Of a stretch of DNA of 64,000 nucleotides, positions 26,225 to 35,469 are shown in pieces; positions within the stretch are counted from its first letter, which is position 1, and each line of letters begins with the position of its first letter. Location: contig NZ_JAERVJ010000002.1 of assembly GCF_016745395.1 (NCBI RefSeq), positions 186,001-250,000 on the forward strand. Reading direction: 5' to 3'. The position numbers and the translations under genes are program-made. The notes under the pieces are model-generated. The model did no database searches, was not told the DNA's origin, and saw nothing but the letters and a program-made list of their open reading frames with translations. This DNA is from Methylocystis sp. Sn-Cys. GTDB taxonomy: Bacteria; Pseudomonadota; Alphaproteobacteria; Rhizobiales; Beijerinckiaceae.

Positions 26225-27027
26225 AAGCGCGACGCCTCGAATAGAATGGCTTGCATGGGCATTCTCGCCGGCGCGCCGAATTCCTGCCCGAGCCTCTCCG
26301 CCAAGGCCGCGGCGATCGCCTCGGGCGCGACCTCGCCCCGCGCGCGGATCTGGTTGAGGAGCGGGTGGCCGAATACCAGGCCCGTGGCGAAAGCCTCGAC
26401 ATCCGCGATCTCATGCACGCGCGGCAGGACGGAGATGACGATATTGGTGAAGCCCGCCGCGATGAGCGCCTCCTTGGTCGGATCGATCTCCGGGCACGAG
26501 AAAGGCGACACGAATTTGGGAGGATCGCCGGGAAAGAAGCGCTCGACCATTTCCTGGCCGAGGCGCGAGAACGGGTTGTAGCGCGGCGCGTCCCAGACGC
26601 TTGTCAGATAGCGGCCATGGGGCCTCAGCACGCGCGCCGCTTCACGATGGGCGGCGTCCTTGTCGGGGAAGAACATCAGGCCGAACTGGCAGATGACGGC
26701 GTCGAAGGCTCCGTCCGCGAAGGGCAGGACGAGCGCGTCCGCCACGTCGAGACTTACTTGTTCGTCGGGCCTAAACTTCTCCCGCGCGATCTCGAGCATG
26801 GGCGCGTTGAGGTCGGTCGCGGTGAGCCGGGCGTCCGCTGGCAACGCGTCGCGCAGCTTGCGGGTGACGATGCCCGTGCCGGCGGCGATCTCCAGCGCGT
26901 TTCGCGGTCCCCAAATCGCCGCCCGCCGCGCGGTCTCCTCGGCATAGGCCTCGAAGATCACGGGGCCCAGGCCGCGGTCGTAATGGCGGGGAATGTCGCC
27001 GATGAAGCGGGCGGGGTCGGAGGACAA
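26221..27027 (-). CDS. Class I SAM-dependent methyltransferase
   Basis: The 268-residue product has the SAM-binding motif ALEIAAGTGIVTRKL, an acidic loop TDLNAPMLEIA and the post-motif region DAVICQFGLMFFPDK, typical of Methyltransf_11/UbiE-like enzymes. The substrate cannot be inferred. It sits between the vapBC module (36 nt upstream) and an exported protein with which it overlaps by 4 nt. All genes from metG to the MBL gene share the minus strand. Confidence 0.88.
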   Translation of the reverse strand: MSSDPARFIGDIPRHYDRGLGPVIFEAYAEETARRAAIWGPRNALEIAAGTGIVTRKLRDALPADARLTATDLNAPMLEIAREKFRPDEQVSLDVADALVLPFADGAFDAVICQFGLMFFPDKDAAHREAARVLRPHGRYLTSVWDAPRYNPFSRLGQEMVERFFPGDPPKFVSPFSCPEIDPTKEALIAAGFTNIVISVLPRVHEIADVEAFATGLVFGHPLLNQIRARGEVAPEAIAAALAERLGQEFGAPARMPMQAILFEASRL

Positions 27028-27063
27028 GATCGCTGTTCCTTCGGCGTTTTGAGTGCAGATCGA

Positions 27064-27501
27064 TCAGCCGCCCAAATCGGTCTTGGTGAAGTCGTCCCCT
27101 TTGTACAAGAGGGTCGCCCCCAGCGCCTTAGCACAAGAATACGCGAAACAATCGCCGAAATTGAGGTCCGCAGGATGGCCGACGGCCTTTCCATATGTCG
27201 CGGCTGCGAGGATCGCGCCCTGGCCGATTTCTGGAGATATGGATATCTCTCTGATGTCGTTCGCCCTGATGAACTCTCGCACCGAGGCGGTCGCTAGTCT
27301 GAGATCCTCTGCAGCCGAGCGGCGTGCGGGTGCTCCGATCCGAGCCCGGGCCAAGCCGAGAACTGACTCGAACGTCGAAATCGGCGAAATATTAAGCTGG
27401 CCACGAGCCTCTTCGATCGCCGTGATCAGGCGCTCTGAATCCGGCTCGCGGTTCAAAATCGCGATGACAGCCGAGGCGTCGAGGAAAATCACTCGCCCCA
27501 C
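27064..27501 (-). CDS. vapC: VapC-type PIN-domain toxin
   Basis: The 145-residue PIN protein has the acidic active-site residues in IFLDASAVIAIL (first Asp), EE in AIEEARGQL, FEFG-like LNFGDCFAYSCA (Asp) and YKGDDFTKTDL (final Asp). VapC toxins cut initiator tRNA or rRNA. It overlaps the antitoxin gene by 13 nt. The ending GDDFTKTDL is typical of VapC. Confidence 0.93.
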   Translation of the reverse strand: MGRVIFLDASAVIAILNREPDSERLITAIEEARGQLNISPISTFESVLGLARARIGAPARRSAAEDLRLATASVREFIRANDIREISISPEIGQGAILAAATYGKAVGHPADLNFGDCFAYSCAKALGATLLYKGDDFTKTDLGG

Positions 27502-27731
27502 ATCCGGTCCATAAACGCCTTGGCGTCGAAGTCCGGGTTGGGTGCGCCGATCTTATCCGCGAGAGCAAAAGCCTCGGCGTTTCGTTCTGCAAAGGACTGA
27601 CGTGCGTTCACGCGCTCGAGTTCATGCAAAAGTGCGGCCCGCACGGCTTCCGCTTTCGTGCTTGCTCCAACAGCCGCCTGTAGCTTCTCCGCGAGCGCAT
27701 CGACGTCTTTATCTTTGATGTAAAGCGCCAT
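27489..27731 (-). CDS. vapB: VapB-type antitoxin (PSK/Rv0623-like)
   Basis: The 80-residue product starts MALYIKDKDVDALAEKLQA and then has TKAEAVRAALLHELERV, a ribbon-helix-helix-like DNA-binding region. The C-terminus (FDAKAFMDRMWGE) would bind the toxin. I chose ATG 27731; the frame starts at 27740. It lies 41 nt after metG on the same strand and overlaps vapC by 13 nt. Confidence 0.9.
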   Translation of the reverse strand: MALYIKDKDVDALAEKLQAAVGASTKAEAVRAALLHELERVNARQSFAERNAEAFALADKIGAPNPDFDAKAFMDRMWGE

Positions 27732-27772
27732 GAACGTCATCCTCTCAGATCAATATAGCAAAAACGGGATAT

Positions 27773-29329
27773 TCAGGACAGTTCCTCCTCCACAAACCTC
27801 GGAAACACCGGCGCCGGCGGCGGCAACGAGGCGCCTTCCTGCAGGGCGTTCCCCTCCCCGGCATGCGCGAAATCGCGCTCGTCCGGGCCAACGCCCAAGG
27901 AATCGAGGAACTTCCCCGCCGCCTCGGGAATAAAGGCCTGCAGCGGGATCACCAGCCGGCGCAACGTCTCCGCCGTCACATAGAGGATCGTCTCCATGCG
28001 CGCCGGGTCGGTCTTCTTCTTGGCCCAGGGCTCCTCGCCGGCAAAATAGCGATTGGCCTCCGCCACCACGCGGAAAATCTCGGCGAGCGCATGATGCGGC
28101 TGATAGGCGTCCATCGCCGCCCGCGCCTTCTCCAGAGCGCCCGCGGCCTGGGCGAGAATGTCCCTGTCCGCGTCGGTGAAGGCGCCCTTCTTCGGCACGG
28201 CGCCATCGCAGTTCTTGGCGATCATGGAGAGCGAGCGCTGCGCCAGATTGCCGAGATCATTGGCGAGATCGGCGTTGATGCGGATGACGATCGCTTCATG
28301 CGAATAATTGCCGTCATTGCCGAAGGGCACTTCGCGCAGGAAGAAATAACGTAGCTGGTCGACGCCATAGCGATCGATCAGCTCCTGCGGGCCGACGACA
28401 TTGCCGAGCGATTTCGACATCTTCTCGCCGCGCGAGAACAGAAAGCCGTGCACCACGATCTGCTTGGGCAGCGGCGCCTCGGCCGACATCAGAAAGGCCG
28501 GCCAATAGATGGCGTGGAAGCGCGTGATGTCCTTGCCGATGACATGGGCGTCGGCGGGCCAGTAACGCGCCTTCTCGCCGCCGGTCAGCCAGCCGGTCGC
28601 CGTGATGTAATTGGTCAGCGCGTCGACCCACACATACATCACATGGTTCGCCGTCGTCTGCGGGCGCGGCGGAATCTTGATGCCCCAGTCGAAGGTCGTG
28701 CGCGAGACGGAGAGGTCCGAGAGCCCCCGCTTCACGAAGGCGACGATCTCGTTCTTGTAATGCTCGGGCGTGATGAACTCGGGGTGGGCCTCATAGTAAG
28801 CCAGCAGCTTCTCGGCATAGGCCGAGAGCTTGAAGAACCAACTTTCCTCTTCCACCCATTCGACCGGCGTGCCGGTCGGCGCGTATTTCTTGCCTTCGCG
28901 CTCGGTGAGCTCGCTCTCGTCGTAATAGGCTTCGTCGCGGACGGAATACCAGCCGGAATATTTCGAGAGATAAATATCCCCCCTGGCCTCCATGCGCCGC
29001 CAGATGTCGAGCACCGCCTCCTTGTGGCGCTCCTGCGTCGTCCGCACGATGTCGTCGGCGCGGGCGTTCAGCGCTTCTCCCATGCGGGCGAATTGCGCGG
29101 CAATGCCGTCCACGAACTGCTGGGGCGTCACCCCCTCCTTCTCGGCGGTGCGCTGCACCTTCTGGCCGTGCTCGTCCATGCCCGTGACGAAGAGCACGTC
29201 ATAGCCGTCGAGCCGCTTGAAACGCGCAAAGGCGTCCGTGGCGATGCGCTCATAGGCGTGGCCGATGTGGGGCGCACCATTCGCATAGGGAATGGCGGTG
29301 GAGATCATATAGGTGGGGCGCTCAGACAT
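27773..29329 (-). CDS. metG: Methionyl-tRNA synthetase
   Basis: The 518-residue class I synthetase has the HIGH motif in [15 protein letters not shown] and the KMSKS loop in [14 protein letters not shown]. It charges tRNA-Met with methionine in the cytoplasm. At 518 residues it is the short alphaproteobacterial form, with no C-terminal EMAP-like tRNA-binding domain and no four-Cys zinc knuckle visible. In many Rhizobiales metG is directly followed by tatD and the MBL gene; here 3.0 kb with two toxin-antitoxin modules is inserted. Confidence 0.97.
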   Translation of the reverse strand: MSERPTYMISTAIPYANGAPHIGHAYERIATDAFARFKRLDGYDVLFVTGMDEHGQKVQRTAEKEGVTPQQFVDGIAAQFARMGEALNARADDIVRTTQERHKEAVLDIWRRMEARGDIYLSKYSGWYSVRDEAYYDESELTEREGKKYAPTGTPVEWVEEESWFFKLSAYAEKLLAYYEAHPEFITPEHYKNEIVAFVKRGLSDLSVSRTTFDWGIKIPPRPQTTANHVMYVWVDALTNYITATGWLTGGEKARYWPADAHVIGKDITRFHAIYWPAFLMSAEAPLPKQIVVHGFLFSRGEKMSKSLGNVVGPQELIDRYGVDQLRYFFLREVPFGNDGNYSHEAIVIRINADLANDLGNLAQRSLSMIAKNCDGAVPKKGAFTDADRDILAQAAGALEKARAAMDAYQPHHALAEIFRVVAEANRYFAGEEPWAKKKTDPARMETILYVTAETLRRLVIPLQAFIPEAAGKFLDSLGVGPDERDFAHAGEGNALQEGASLPPPAPVFPRFVEEELS

Positions 29330-29380
29330 GGCGCCCGAGATAGCGCGCTTTTGAGACGCGGGGAAGTCGGAGCCTGCGCG

Positions 29381-29833
29381 TCAGCCAAGCGAGCATGAGG
29401 CCCTGCCCCGGACAGTGACCGTCTTGCTCTCGGCGCCCTTACCCGGCAGGAAGCTGACCTTCAGCGCGTAGGCGCCCCGATATTGATTGGGATCGCTCGT
29501 CATTTTCGTCTCGACGATAAGCTCGAAACTGGCGAAGCGCTCGCCGTCGCGTTCCTTATAGGCATGGAGCTTCAGCTCTTTGCCGTGAACCCAGCTATGC
29601 GGCAGGTTGTCGCCAACAAGGCTGATTTTGCGGAAGTCGTCGGGAACGCCGTCAAGGAGAACGTCGAATTCGCCGTGAATCTGCAGGAGGCCCGGAAGCG
29701 AGCCCATCAGGGCGCCGATCGCGCCTTTGAGCCGCTTGTCCTCGATCGCGCAGTCGAGATTGGCCGTGGCGCGGGCGGGCGCGGCGGCAAGGATGGCGAA
29801 CAAAATCGCGAGAGGCAAAATACGCATGTTCAT
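29381..29833 (-). CDS. Exported hypothetical protein
   Basis: The 150-residue protein has a signal peptide (RILPLAILFAILAAAPARATA). The mature region contains two Cys (NLDCAIEDKRLKG and RASCSLG) and no catalytic motif I recognise. LVGDNLPHSWVHGKELKL suggests a beta-rich soluble fold. It ends 51 nt upstream of the metG start on the same strand and could be the first gene of that transcript. Function unknown. Confidence 0.72.
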   Translation of the reverse strand: MNMRILPLAILFAILAAAPARATANLDCAIEDKRLKGAIGALMGSLPGLLQIHGEFDVLLDGVPDDFRKISLVGDNLPHSWVHGKELKLHAYKERDGERFASFELIVETKMTSDPNQYRGAYALKVSFLPGKGAESKTVTVRGRASCSLG

Positions 29834-29950
29834 CTCCCGGAAATAAAGCCGCGATTAAAGCCTGACCGACGCGGGCGGGAGGGCGAATCGCAGACTCCCA
29901 TTTCTGCCCCTGAAGCGCTATGTTTTAGCGCACTGTGCGGGAGCATCGGT

Positions 29951-30190
29951 ATGAGCGTAACCAGGGCGCCGAAGGATATTGCGCGCAGGCTCAGCGAGAA
30001 GGGCCGCGCCAGGAGCGACGGCTGGCGGCGCGAGACCTTCACCTTGCCGCGCCTCGACGCCCGCGCCAAGGCGCGTGAGTGGTTCGACCGCTACCCCAAA
30101 GCCGCCTATATGACCGAGATCGAGTTCTGGCGCGAGCTCGAGGATGGCCGCATCGAATTCGTCATGCGGCGTCTGCCGAGCGCGGACTGA
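29951..30190 (+). CDS. Conserved small hypothetical protein
   Basis: The 79-residue product (MSVTRAPKDIARRLSEKGRA, then WFDRYPKAAYMTEIEFWREL) is basic and soluble, without signal or membrane segment. I chose ATG 29951; the open frame extends further upstream but runs antisense to the neighbouring exported protein gene. Codon use is typical of real genes here. Function unknown; it is divergent from the 29381-29833 gene. Confidence 0.6.
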   Translation: MSVTRAPKDIARRLSEKGRARSDGWRRETFTLPRLDARAKAREWFDRYPKAAYMTEIEFWRELEDGRIEFVMRRLPSAD

Positions 30191-30213
30191 ACTATTTGCT
30201 AGCTTGGTTGCGC

Positions 30214-31416
30214 CTATAAACCTTCCTTTCGCCAGCTTCCCCACAGCGCCAGCGCCAACGCTGCGATCAAGGCGCTCCACCCCCAGGCATAAGTTCCGGA
30301 CGCATCGCGCAAGGCGCCGAAGGCCGGCGGCGCGAGCACGACGCAGATCTGGTTGATGGCCATGGCGAGGCCGATCATGAAGCCGATCGCGCCCTTGGGC
30401 GCGGCTTCGCTGACCAGCGCGATCCAGGGCCCGTACCAGCCAAAGCCGAAGAAGCCCAGCCAGATCGCAAGCAAGGCGACCGCCCATAGAGGCGCGCCGG
30501 GGGCAAACAAATAGGCGGCAAGGCCCAGCATGATCGCGCCCATGCTGACGGCGAGCGGGAAGAAACGGCCGCGCGCGCTTCTGTCGCTCCAGAGGGCGAG
30601 AATGATGCGCGCAAACGCCCCGGCGAACTGCGCGGCGAACAACAGTTTCACGCCCGTTTCGACGGGAATGTCGAAGCGGTCGCGAAGATCGAGCGGCAAA
30701 TAGACGGTCACGCAGAATTGCACGCAGACGAGCGCCGCTCCGGGCAGAGCGATGCGCGGCAGGCGTGGCGCGATCTCGTCGATGCGCTCTCGCCAAAGGT
30801 TCTCGCCCCGCTTGCGCGCCGGCAAAGGGTCCGGCGGCGGGCGGTACAGAAAGGCGAAAAGCAGCCCGCTCGTCAGCGCGGCGCCGGCGCCGAGTTCAAA
30901 AGCGGCGCGCCACCCCTGCTGCGCGGCAACGACCGGCAGGATCAGGGCCGCGAGCGCCGCGCCCAGCGGCAGGCCCGCCTGACGAATCCCCATCGCGAGG
31001 CCGCGCGTATCGGACGCAAACCACGCCGCCACCACCTTGCCGCCGCCCGGTTGCACGGTGCAATAGCCGATGCTCGCAACGACGAGCCAGGAGAGGATGT
31101 CGAGATAGCTCTCGGCTTGCGCGGCTGCGAAGAGCGCCGCCGCGACCATCGCCGCGCCGAGCCCGACGATCAGCCTTTCGCTGAAGCGATCCAGCAGCAG
31201 GCCGGCGACCGGGAGCCCCACGATGGGCGTCGTCTGCGCGGCCGACATGGTGAGCCCGACCTGCGCCGCATCGAGGCCGAACGCCGCCTGCAGCGCCGGC
31301 CCCAGAGCGCCGAGCCCCTGCACCAAAAAGCAGCCGCCGGTCTGGGCGAGGGTCGCCAGCGCCAGCACGAACCAGCGATAGGAAGACGGGCGTTTCGGGA
31401 TCGCGGCTGTTGGCAA
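30214..31416 (-). CDS. Major facilitator superfamily transporter
   Basis: The 400-residue protein has about twelve membrane segments. It has an MFS loop 2-3 region VAGLLLDRFSERLIVGLG and the tell-tale GMGIRQAG-like stretch RGLAMGIRQAGLPLGAAL, similar to cyanate/nitrate-type and other small-molecule MFS carriers. The substrate is unknown. It is convergent with the small gene at 29951 and divergent from the Ntn hydrolase gene. Confidence 0.9.
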   Translation of the reverse strand: MPTAAIPKRPSSYRWFVLALATLAQTGGCFLVQGLGALGPALQAAFGLDAAQVGLTMSAAQTTPIVGLPVAGLLLDRFSERLIVGLGAAMVAAALFAAAQAESYLDILSWLVVASIGYCTVQPGGGKVVAAWFASDTRGLAMGIRQAGLPLGAALAALILPVVAAQQGWRAAFELGAGAALTSGLLFAFLYRPPPDPLPARKRGENLWRERIDEIAPRLPRIALPGAALVCVQFCVTVYLPLDLRDRFDIPVETGVKLLFAAQFAGAFARIILALWSDRSARGRFFPLAVSMGAIMLGLAAYLFAPGAPLWAVALLAIWLGFFGFGWYGPWIALVSEAAPKGAIGFMIGLAMAINQICVVLAPPAFGALRDASGTYAWGWSALIAALALALWGSWRKEGL

Positions 31417-31617
31417 AGCTGTCTCTTGGTCGACGTCGAGGCGCTAGCTTTATCGCACCGCCGAAGCCTGGGGATAGAAAATCCGCGGCAAGGCGTCGCG
31501 CTCGAAACGGCGGCATTTGCGGGCCCTGCGCAACGGCTTGTTCATTCGACGCGCCCAAAGTGCGACGTGAGCCATTTTCCGGACTGCCATTTTCGCCGAC
31601 GAAAGAGCAGGCAAGCC

Positions 31618-32706
31618 ATGCAAAGACGCGCATTTCTGACCGGGCTCCTTTCCCTGCCTTTTGCGCTGACAACGGAGGAATTGCGGGCCTGCTCGCTGGC
31701 CTTCGTCAATGACCGTAAGCTGGCGAAGATTGTCGTTCGCTCGATGGATCTTCCGGTCGCCCTGCCGGAGCGGCCAAAATTCGTCGTCTTCCCACGCGGT
31801 CAGGCCCGCACGTCGCAGGCGAGCGTGCTTCCCGGCGTGAAGGGTAAGATCGAAGGCGTCGGGCCGGACACGACGCGCTGGACGTCCAAATATGGCTGCG
31901 CCGCAATCGTCTCCTTCGAAGGCGCCGCCTCGGACGGCCTCAATGAAATGGGCCTTGCGGCCCATATGCTGGTGCTGGACGAAAGCCGTCTCGAAGCCCC
32001 GGACAAGCGCCCGGTTCTGCCCGATACGCATTGGGCGCAATATGTTCTCGACAATTTCGCGACGGTGAACGAGGTCGTCGACGCGCATAAGGAAGGCAAG
32101 TTCCGCGTCGCCGCCGCATGGGCGAGCGACCTCGGCCTGACGCAGCACCTGCCCACGCATCTTGCCGTGCAAGACCCCTCGGGCGACTCGGCGATCATCG
32201 AATATATCGACGGAAAGCTCGTCGTTCATCACGGCCCCGAATATCGCGTGATGACCAATGATCCGCCCTATGACCAGATGATCGAGCGCGTGAAGCAATA
32301 TGCGCCTTTTGGGGGAGCCAAGCCGCTGCCGGGCGACGAGACGCCGGAGGATCGTTTCGTCCGGCTCGCCGCTTATTCGAAATATCTGCCCGATCCGAAG
32401 ACCTACCGGGAGGCGGTCGCCGGCGCGCTGTCGCTGCTGCGCATCGCGCAAGTTCCTTTCCGCGATCCCGCCCGCGCGCCGGACAAGAGCTTCTGGGGCG
32501 CCTGTCAAACAAATTGGGTCACGGCCGCCGACGTCACCAACAAGGTTTATTTCGTCAGCAGCGCAACGGCGCCGAGCCTGTTTTGGCTGGATTTCAAGAG
32601 CGCCAATTTCAAGCCGGGCGCGCCGGTGCTTTCTCTCGATTTGCACGATCCGGCGATCGGCGGCGACGCACGGCGCTTCCTGCGGCGGTGGAAAGCGGCT
32701 GCGTGA
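31618..32706 (+). CDS. Linear amide C-N hydrolase, choloylglycine hydrolase-like (Ntn family), exported
   Basis: The 362-residue protein starts MQRRAFLTGLLSLPFAL (signal, twin-arginine-like) and has Cys25 in ELRACSLAFVNDRK, the expected N-terminal nucleophile after cleavage. Further family features are RSMDLPVALPERPKFVVFPRG, TSKYGCAAIVSFEG, DGLNEMGLAAHMLVLDES and MTNDPPYDQMI. The family hydrolyses linear amides such as conjugated bile acids, penicillin V or N-acyl homoserine lactones; the natural substrate here is unknown. An AGGCAAGCC run precedes ATG 31618. Confidence 0.88.
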   Translation: MQRRAFLTGLLSLPFALTTEELRACSLAFVNDRKLAKIVVRSMDLPVALPERPKFVVFPRGQARTSQASVLPGVKGKIEGVGPDTTRWTSKYGCAAIVSFEGAASDGLNEMGLAAHMLVLDESRLEAPDKRPVLPDTHWAQYVLDNFATVNEVVDAHKEGKFRVAAAWASDLGLTQHLPTHLAVQDPSGDSAIIEYIDGKLVVHHGPEYRVMTNDPPYDQMIERVKQYAPFGGAKPLPGDETPEDRFVRLAAYSKYLPDPKTYREAVAGALSLLRIAQVPFRDPARAPDKSFWGACQTNWVTAADVTNKVYFVSSATAPSLFWLDFKSANFKPGAPVLSLDLHDPAIGGDARRFLRRWKAAA

Positions 32707-32768
32707 AGGGCTTTTGGCGCCGCTCGGCTAAGGATGTGTAATTGGGCGATATTCTCATCACTGAAACG

Positions 32769-32911
32769 ACCCCCACCCTTGATCCCTCCCCGCAAGGGGG
32801 AGGGAGGCGGCTCGCGCCCGAATTTGTCAGCGTTGCTTGCTGGTGATCCCTAGCGGCGCCGCTTCTCTCCCTCCCCCCACGGAGTGGCGGGGAGGGATCA
32901 AGGGTGGGGGG
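32769..32911. repeat. MITE-like inverted repeat
   Basis: The arms CCCCACCCTTGATCCCTCCCC (32770-32791 region) and its reverse complement (32889-32911) enclose about 97 bp. Inside each arm lie smaller complementary runs (GGGGGAGGGAGG and CTCCCTCCCCCC). The layout is that of a small non-autonomous element. No coding capacity. Confidence 0.7.
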
Positions 32912-33508
32912 CGATTCAGCTTCCCAGACGCCTCCGCAGAACTGCCCAGCGCCAAATTCCCCGCCGCCGTTTCCGACGCGAGCGATACAGGAAGCCGGGA
33001 CGCCCCGGCCCCGTTCGGCCGGTAGCGTGAAAGAATAAGCGCATCGGAACCAGAGCGTCCCGGCTGCGGTCTTTATTCGCGCGCACCTTTCCGGGCCGAA
33101 GTAGCGCCATCTCGTGGCGGTTCCTCCGTCCGGCGCAGCCGCCAGACGGCGCCTGCTTCTTTCCCGGGAGGTTTGAACCTCCCGAGCGCGTCGCAAGGGC
33201 CTCGACATGCGCCGCCTCCGGCCCGCCGGCGCTTTCCCTTTCGGTACTCGGGCCGCGTGTCGCGGGCGCGAAAACTATGCCCAGCCTTTGCGTGGATTTC
33301 TCCACGCAATCTCCCCACGAAGGAGAGACCCGGCGGGCGGCGCCGGAGTCCCGCACGGAACGAGGGTCGCGTCCCGCGCTTAACCGACCCCGCCGACGCC
33401 GCCGACCCTGACGACGCCCCTGCAAGTTGGCGAGGCGGTGGAAGGATAAGGGAGGTTTGGAGGGTGGGGATAAATTAGGGGGCGAATTTCTCGATGAAGG
33501 CCGCGCTC

Positions 33509-33540
33509 TGCTCCTCTCCCCGCAAGCGGGGAGAGGAGCA
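33509..33540. repeat. Perfect hairpin, 15-bp arms
   Basis: The arms 33509-33523 and 33526-33540 are perfect complements around an AA loop (TGCTCCTCTCCCCGC). No T-tract follows on either strand, so it is not an obvious terminator. Confidence 0.65.
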
Positions 33541-33723
33541 GGCGGGCGGTCCAGCCCTGATAGAACGGTGACAGAGCGGCCCGGAAAGAAGGGTGACAGT
33601 TTGAAGGCGGGGACAACTAAAGAATGACGCGATAGGGGGGACCGCAGAAGCCCAGAGGCGCCGCGGCTTGCCCTTCCCTCCCCGGCCCTTATAGTCCGCG
33701 CAACTCTCACGCTGGGAAACCTC

Positions 33724-34650
33724 ATGACGATCAAGAGCCTTCGCATCGGCACGCGCGGCAGCCCGCTGGCGCTCGCGCAGACCCATATGGTTCGCGCCCT
33801 CCTCGCCGAGGCGCATGGCGTGAGCGAGGCGCATTTCCCCGTTGAGATCATCAAGACGACCGGCGACCAGATTCAGGACCGGTCTCTCGCCGATTCCGGC
33901 GGCAAGGGGCTCTTCACCAAGGAGCTCGATCTCGCGCTGATCGGCGGCGCCATCGACCTCGCCGTCCACAGCTCGAAGGACCTCCCCACGCATCTGCCGG
34001 CGGAGATCGTCATCGCCGGCTATCTGCCGCGCGAGGATGTGAGGGACGCCTGGATCGGCCGCGACGGCATGACGATCGACGCCCTGCCCCCGGGCGCTGT
34101 TGTCGGCACCGCCTCGCTGCGCCGCGCCGCGCAGGTGAAGCGCCGCCGTCCCGATCTGCAGACCACATTGTTGCGCGGCAATGTCCATACGCGGCTCGGC
34201 AAGGTGGAGAGCGGCGAAATCGACGCCACGCTTCTGGCGCTCGCCGGGTTGAAGCGGCTCGGCCTCGCCGATCGCGCGACGGCGCTGTTGCCGCTCGCGG
34301 ATTTTCCGCCCGCCGTCGGACAAGGCGCGATCGGCCTGACGGCGCGCGCCGGCGACGCCGAGACGCGCGCGGCGCTCGCCCCGCTGCTCGACGCGGCGAC
34401 GGCCCTCGCGCTCGCCGCCGAGCGCGCCTTCCTTTCCGCGCTCGACGGCTCCTGCCGCACCCCGATCGCCGGCCATGCGACGGTCTCGGGGGACGAGCTC
34501 TCCTTCTATGGCGAGGTGTTGAAAGCGGATGGCAGCCAAGTGTGGATCACGCGCCGCAAGGGCCGCGCGATCGACGCGGCGATGATCGGCGCCGACGCGG
34601 GCAATGAGATCGTGCTGAAGCTGCCGCATGGCGTCGCGGGGCTGATGTGA
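33724..34650 (+). CDS. hemC: Hydroxymethylbilane synthase (porphobilinogen deaminase)
   Basis: The 308-residue product shows IGTRGSPLALAQTHMV, DRSLADSGGKGLFTKEL, AVHSSKDLPTHLP, GTASLRRAAQVKRRRPD and the dipyrromethane-cofactor Cys in ALDGSCRTPIAGHA. It joins four porphobilinogens into hydroxymethylbilane in the cytoplasm. Its stop overlaps the hemD start (GTGA at 34647-34650), so the two consecutive enzymes of tetrapyrrole synthesis are coupled. Confidence 0.97.
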   Translation: MTIKSLRIGTRGSPLALAQTHMVRALLAEAHGVSEAHFPVEIIKTTGDQIQDRSLADSGGKGLFTKELDLALIGGAIDLAVHSSKDLPTHLPAEIVIAGYLPREDVRDAWIGRDGMTIDALPPGAVVGTASLRRAAQVKRRRPDLQTTLLRGNVHTRLGKVESGEIDATLLALAGLKRLGLADRATALLPLADFPPAVGQGAIGLTARAGDAETRAALAPLLDAATALALAAERAFLSALDGSCRTPIAGHATVSGDELSFYGEVLKADGSQVWITRRKGRAIDAAMIGADAGNEIVLKLPHGVAGLM

Positions 34651-35351
34651 GGCGCGCCCTTGTTTTACGTGCAACGGAAGACGCTTTACGTACCGCGGAA
34701 AAACTAAATTCATTAGGGTTTACGTCAGTCGTATCACCCGTGCTGGAGGTCGGCGCGACCGGGGCGCGCGTTCCGCCGGGCGCTTACGACGCCGTGCTGG
34801 CGTCGAGCGCCAAGGGGATCGACTGCGCTGGAACGGATGCGGAACCTTATAAGGCCCTGCCTCTGCACGCCGTCGGCGCCAAGACCGCTAAGACCGCATT
34901 AGAGCGCGGCTGGCGCCCGGACATCGTTGCCGGAAAGGCCGAGGCCATCCTGCCGCTGTTGCTTGCCCGCTACCCTGCCCCGGCCCATTTCCTATACCTC
35001 GCCGGGCGGGATCGGCAGCCGGCGCTGGAGGCCGGCCTGCGCTGCGCCGGCCATGCCGTCACAGCCGTCGACGTCTATGAGGCGCGGGCGGCCGAGGCCC
35101 TCTCCGACGAAGCGCGCGCGGCGCTGGCGGCCGGGGAGATCGACATCATCCTCCACTACTCTCGACGCAGCGCGGAGATATTTTTGCGGCTCGCCTCGGC
35201 TGCAGGGTTGGCGGCTCAGCTCCGGCGGATGGCTCATGTCGCGCTGTCGCAGGACGTCGCTGCGCCGCTCGAAGCGGCCGGGCTCTCGGTCTCCTGCGCG
35301 GAAGCGCCTGACGAAGCGCATTTGCTGAAGGCTGCGGCCGCGATTTCGTGA
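34647..35351 (+). CDS. hemD: Uroporphyrinogen-III synthase
   Basis: The 234-residue product follows hemC with a 4-nt overlap and starts with GTG at 34647. It fits the low-conservation HemD family: RALVLRATEDALRTAEKLNS at the N-terminus, PYKALPLHAVGAKTAKTALE, a linker FLYLAGRDRQPALEAG, and ALAAGEIDIILHYSRRSAEIF near the end. It cyclises hydroxymethylbilane with inversion of ring D. The first 33 codons are much richer in TTA, AAA, GTA and TTT than the rest. Location adds most of the confidence. Confidence 0.9.
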   Translation: MRRALVLRATEDALRTAEKLNSLGFTSVVSPVLEVGATGARVPPGAYDAVLASSAKGIDCAGTDAEPYKALPLHAVGAKTAKTALERGWRPDIVAGKAEAILPLLLARYPAPAHFLYLAGRDRQPALEAGLRCAGHAVTAVDVYEARAAEALSDEARAALAAGEIDIILHYSRRSAEIFLRLASAAGLAAQLRRMAHVALSQDVAAPLEAAGLSVSCAEAPDEAHLLKAAAAIS

Positions 35352-35469
35352 CGGCTCGGGGCTGGAGCGTTCCGGCCGGGCAATGCTCGCCTTTCGCGTC
35401 CGCCTGTGCTAACCCCTGCGTCTCCCCTTCGGGGACAAGAAAAATCGGAAACGCAAGGGTCGCGCGAGC

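Larger units (their letters stand above)
32707..33723. other. 1-kb intergenic region rich in inverted repeats
   Basis: No gene is convincingly supported. It contains a long-range inverted repeat (32769-32791 with 32889-32911, about 22-bp arms), and perfect hairpins at 33165-33184, 33288-33309 and 33509-33540. All reading frames across 33000-33640 are Arg/Gly/Pro rich and mutually overlapping. The part from 33070 to 33420 could be a structured RNA, but I could not match it to tmRNA, RNase P RNA, SRP RNA or a known riboswitch. The hemC promoter should lie near its right end. Confidence 0.5.

Noticed and set aside
33070-33420. Possible tmRNA, RNase P RNA or riboswitch
   Set aside because: The hairpins are real, but I found no TTCRANY T-loop with proper stems, no GAGGAAAGTCCGGGC-type P4 and no known riboswitch core.
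32916-33854. 312-codon minus frame between the hydrolase and hemC genes
   Set aside because: It overlaps hemC antisense and is Arg/Ser/Pro rich with no domain; other frames over the same bases look equally (un)likely.
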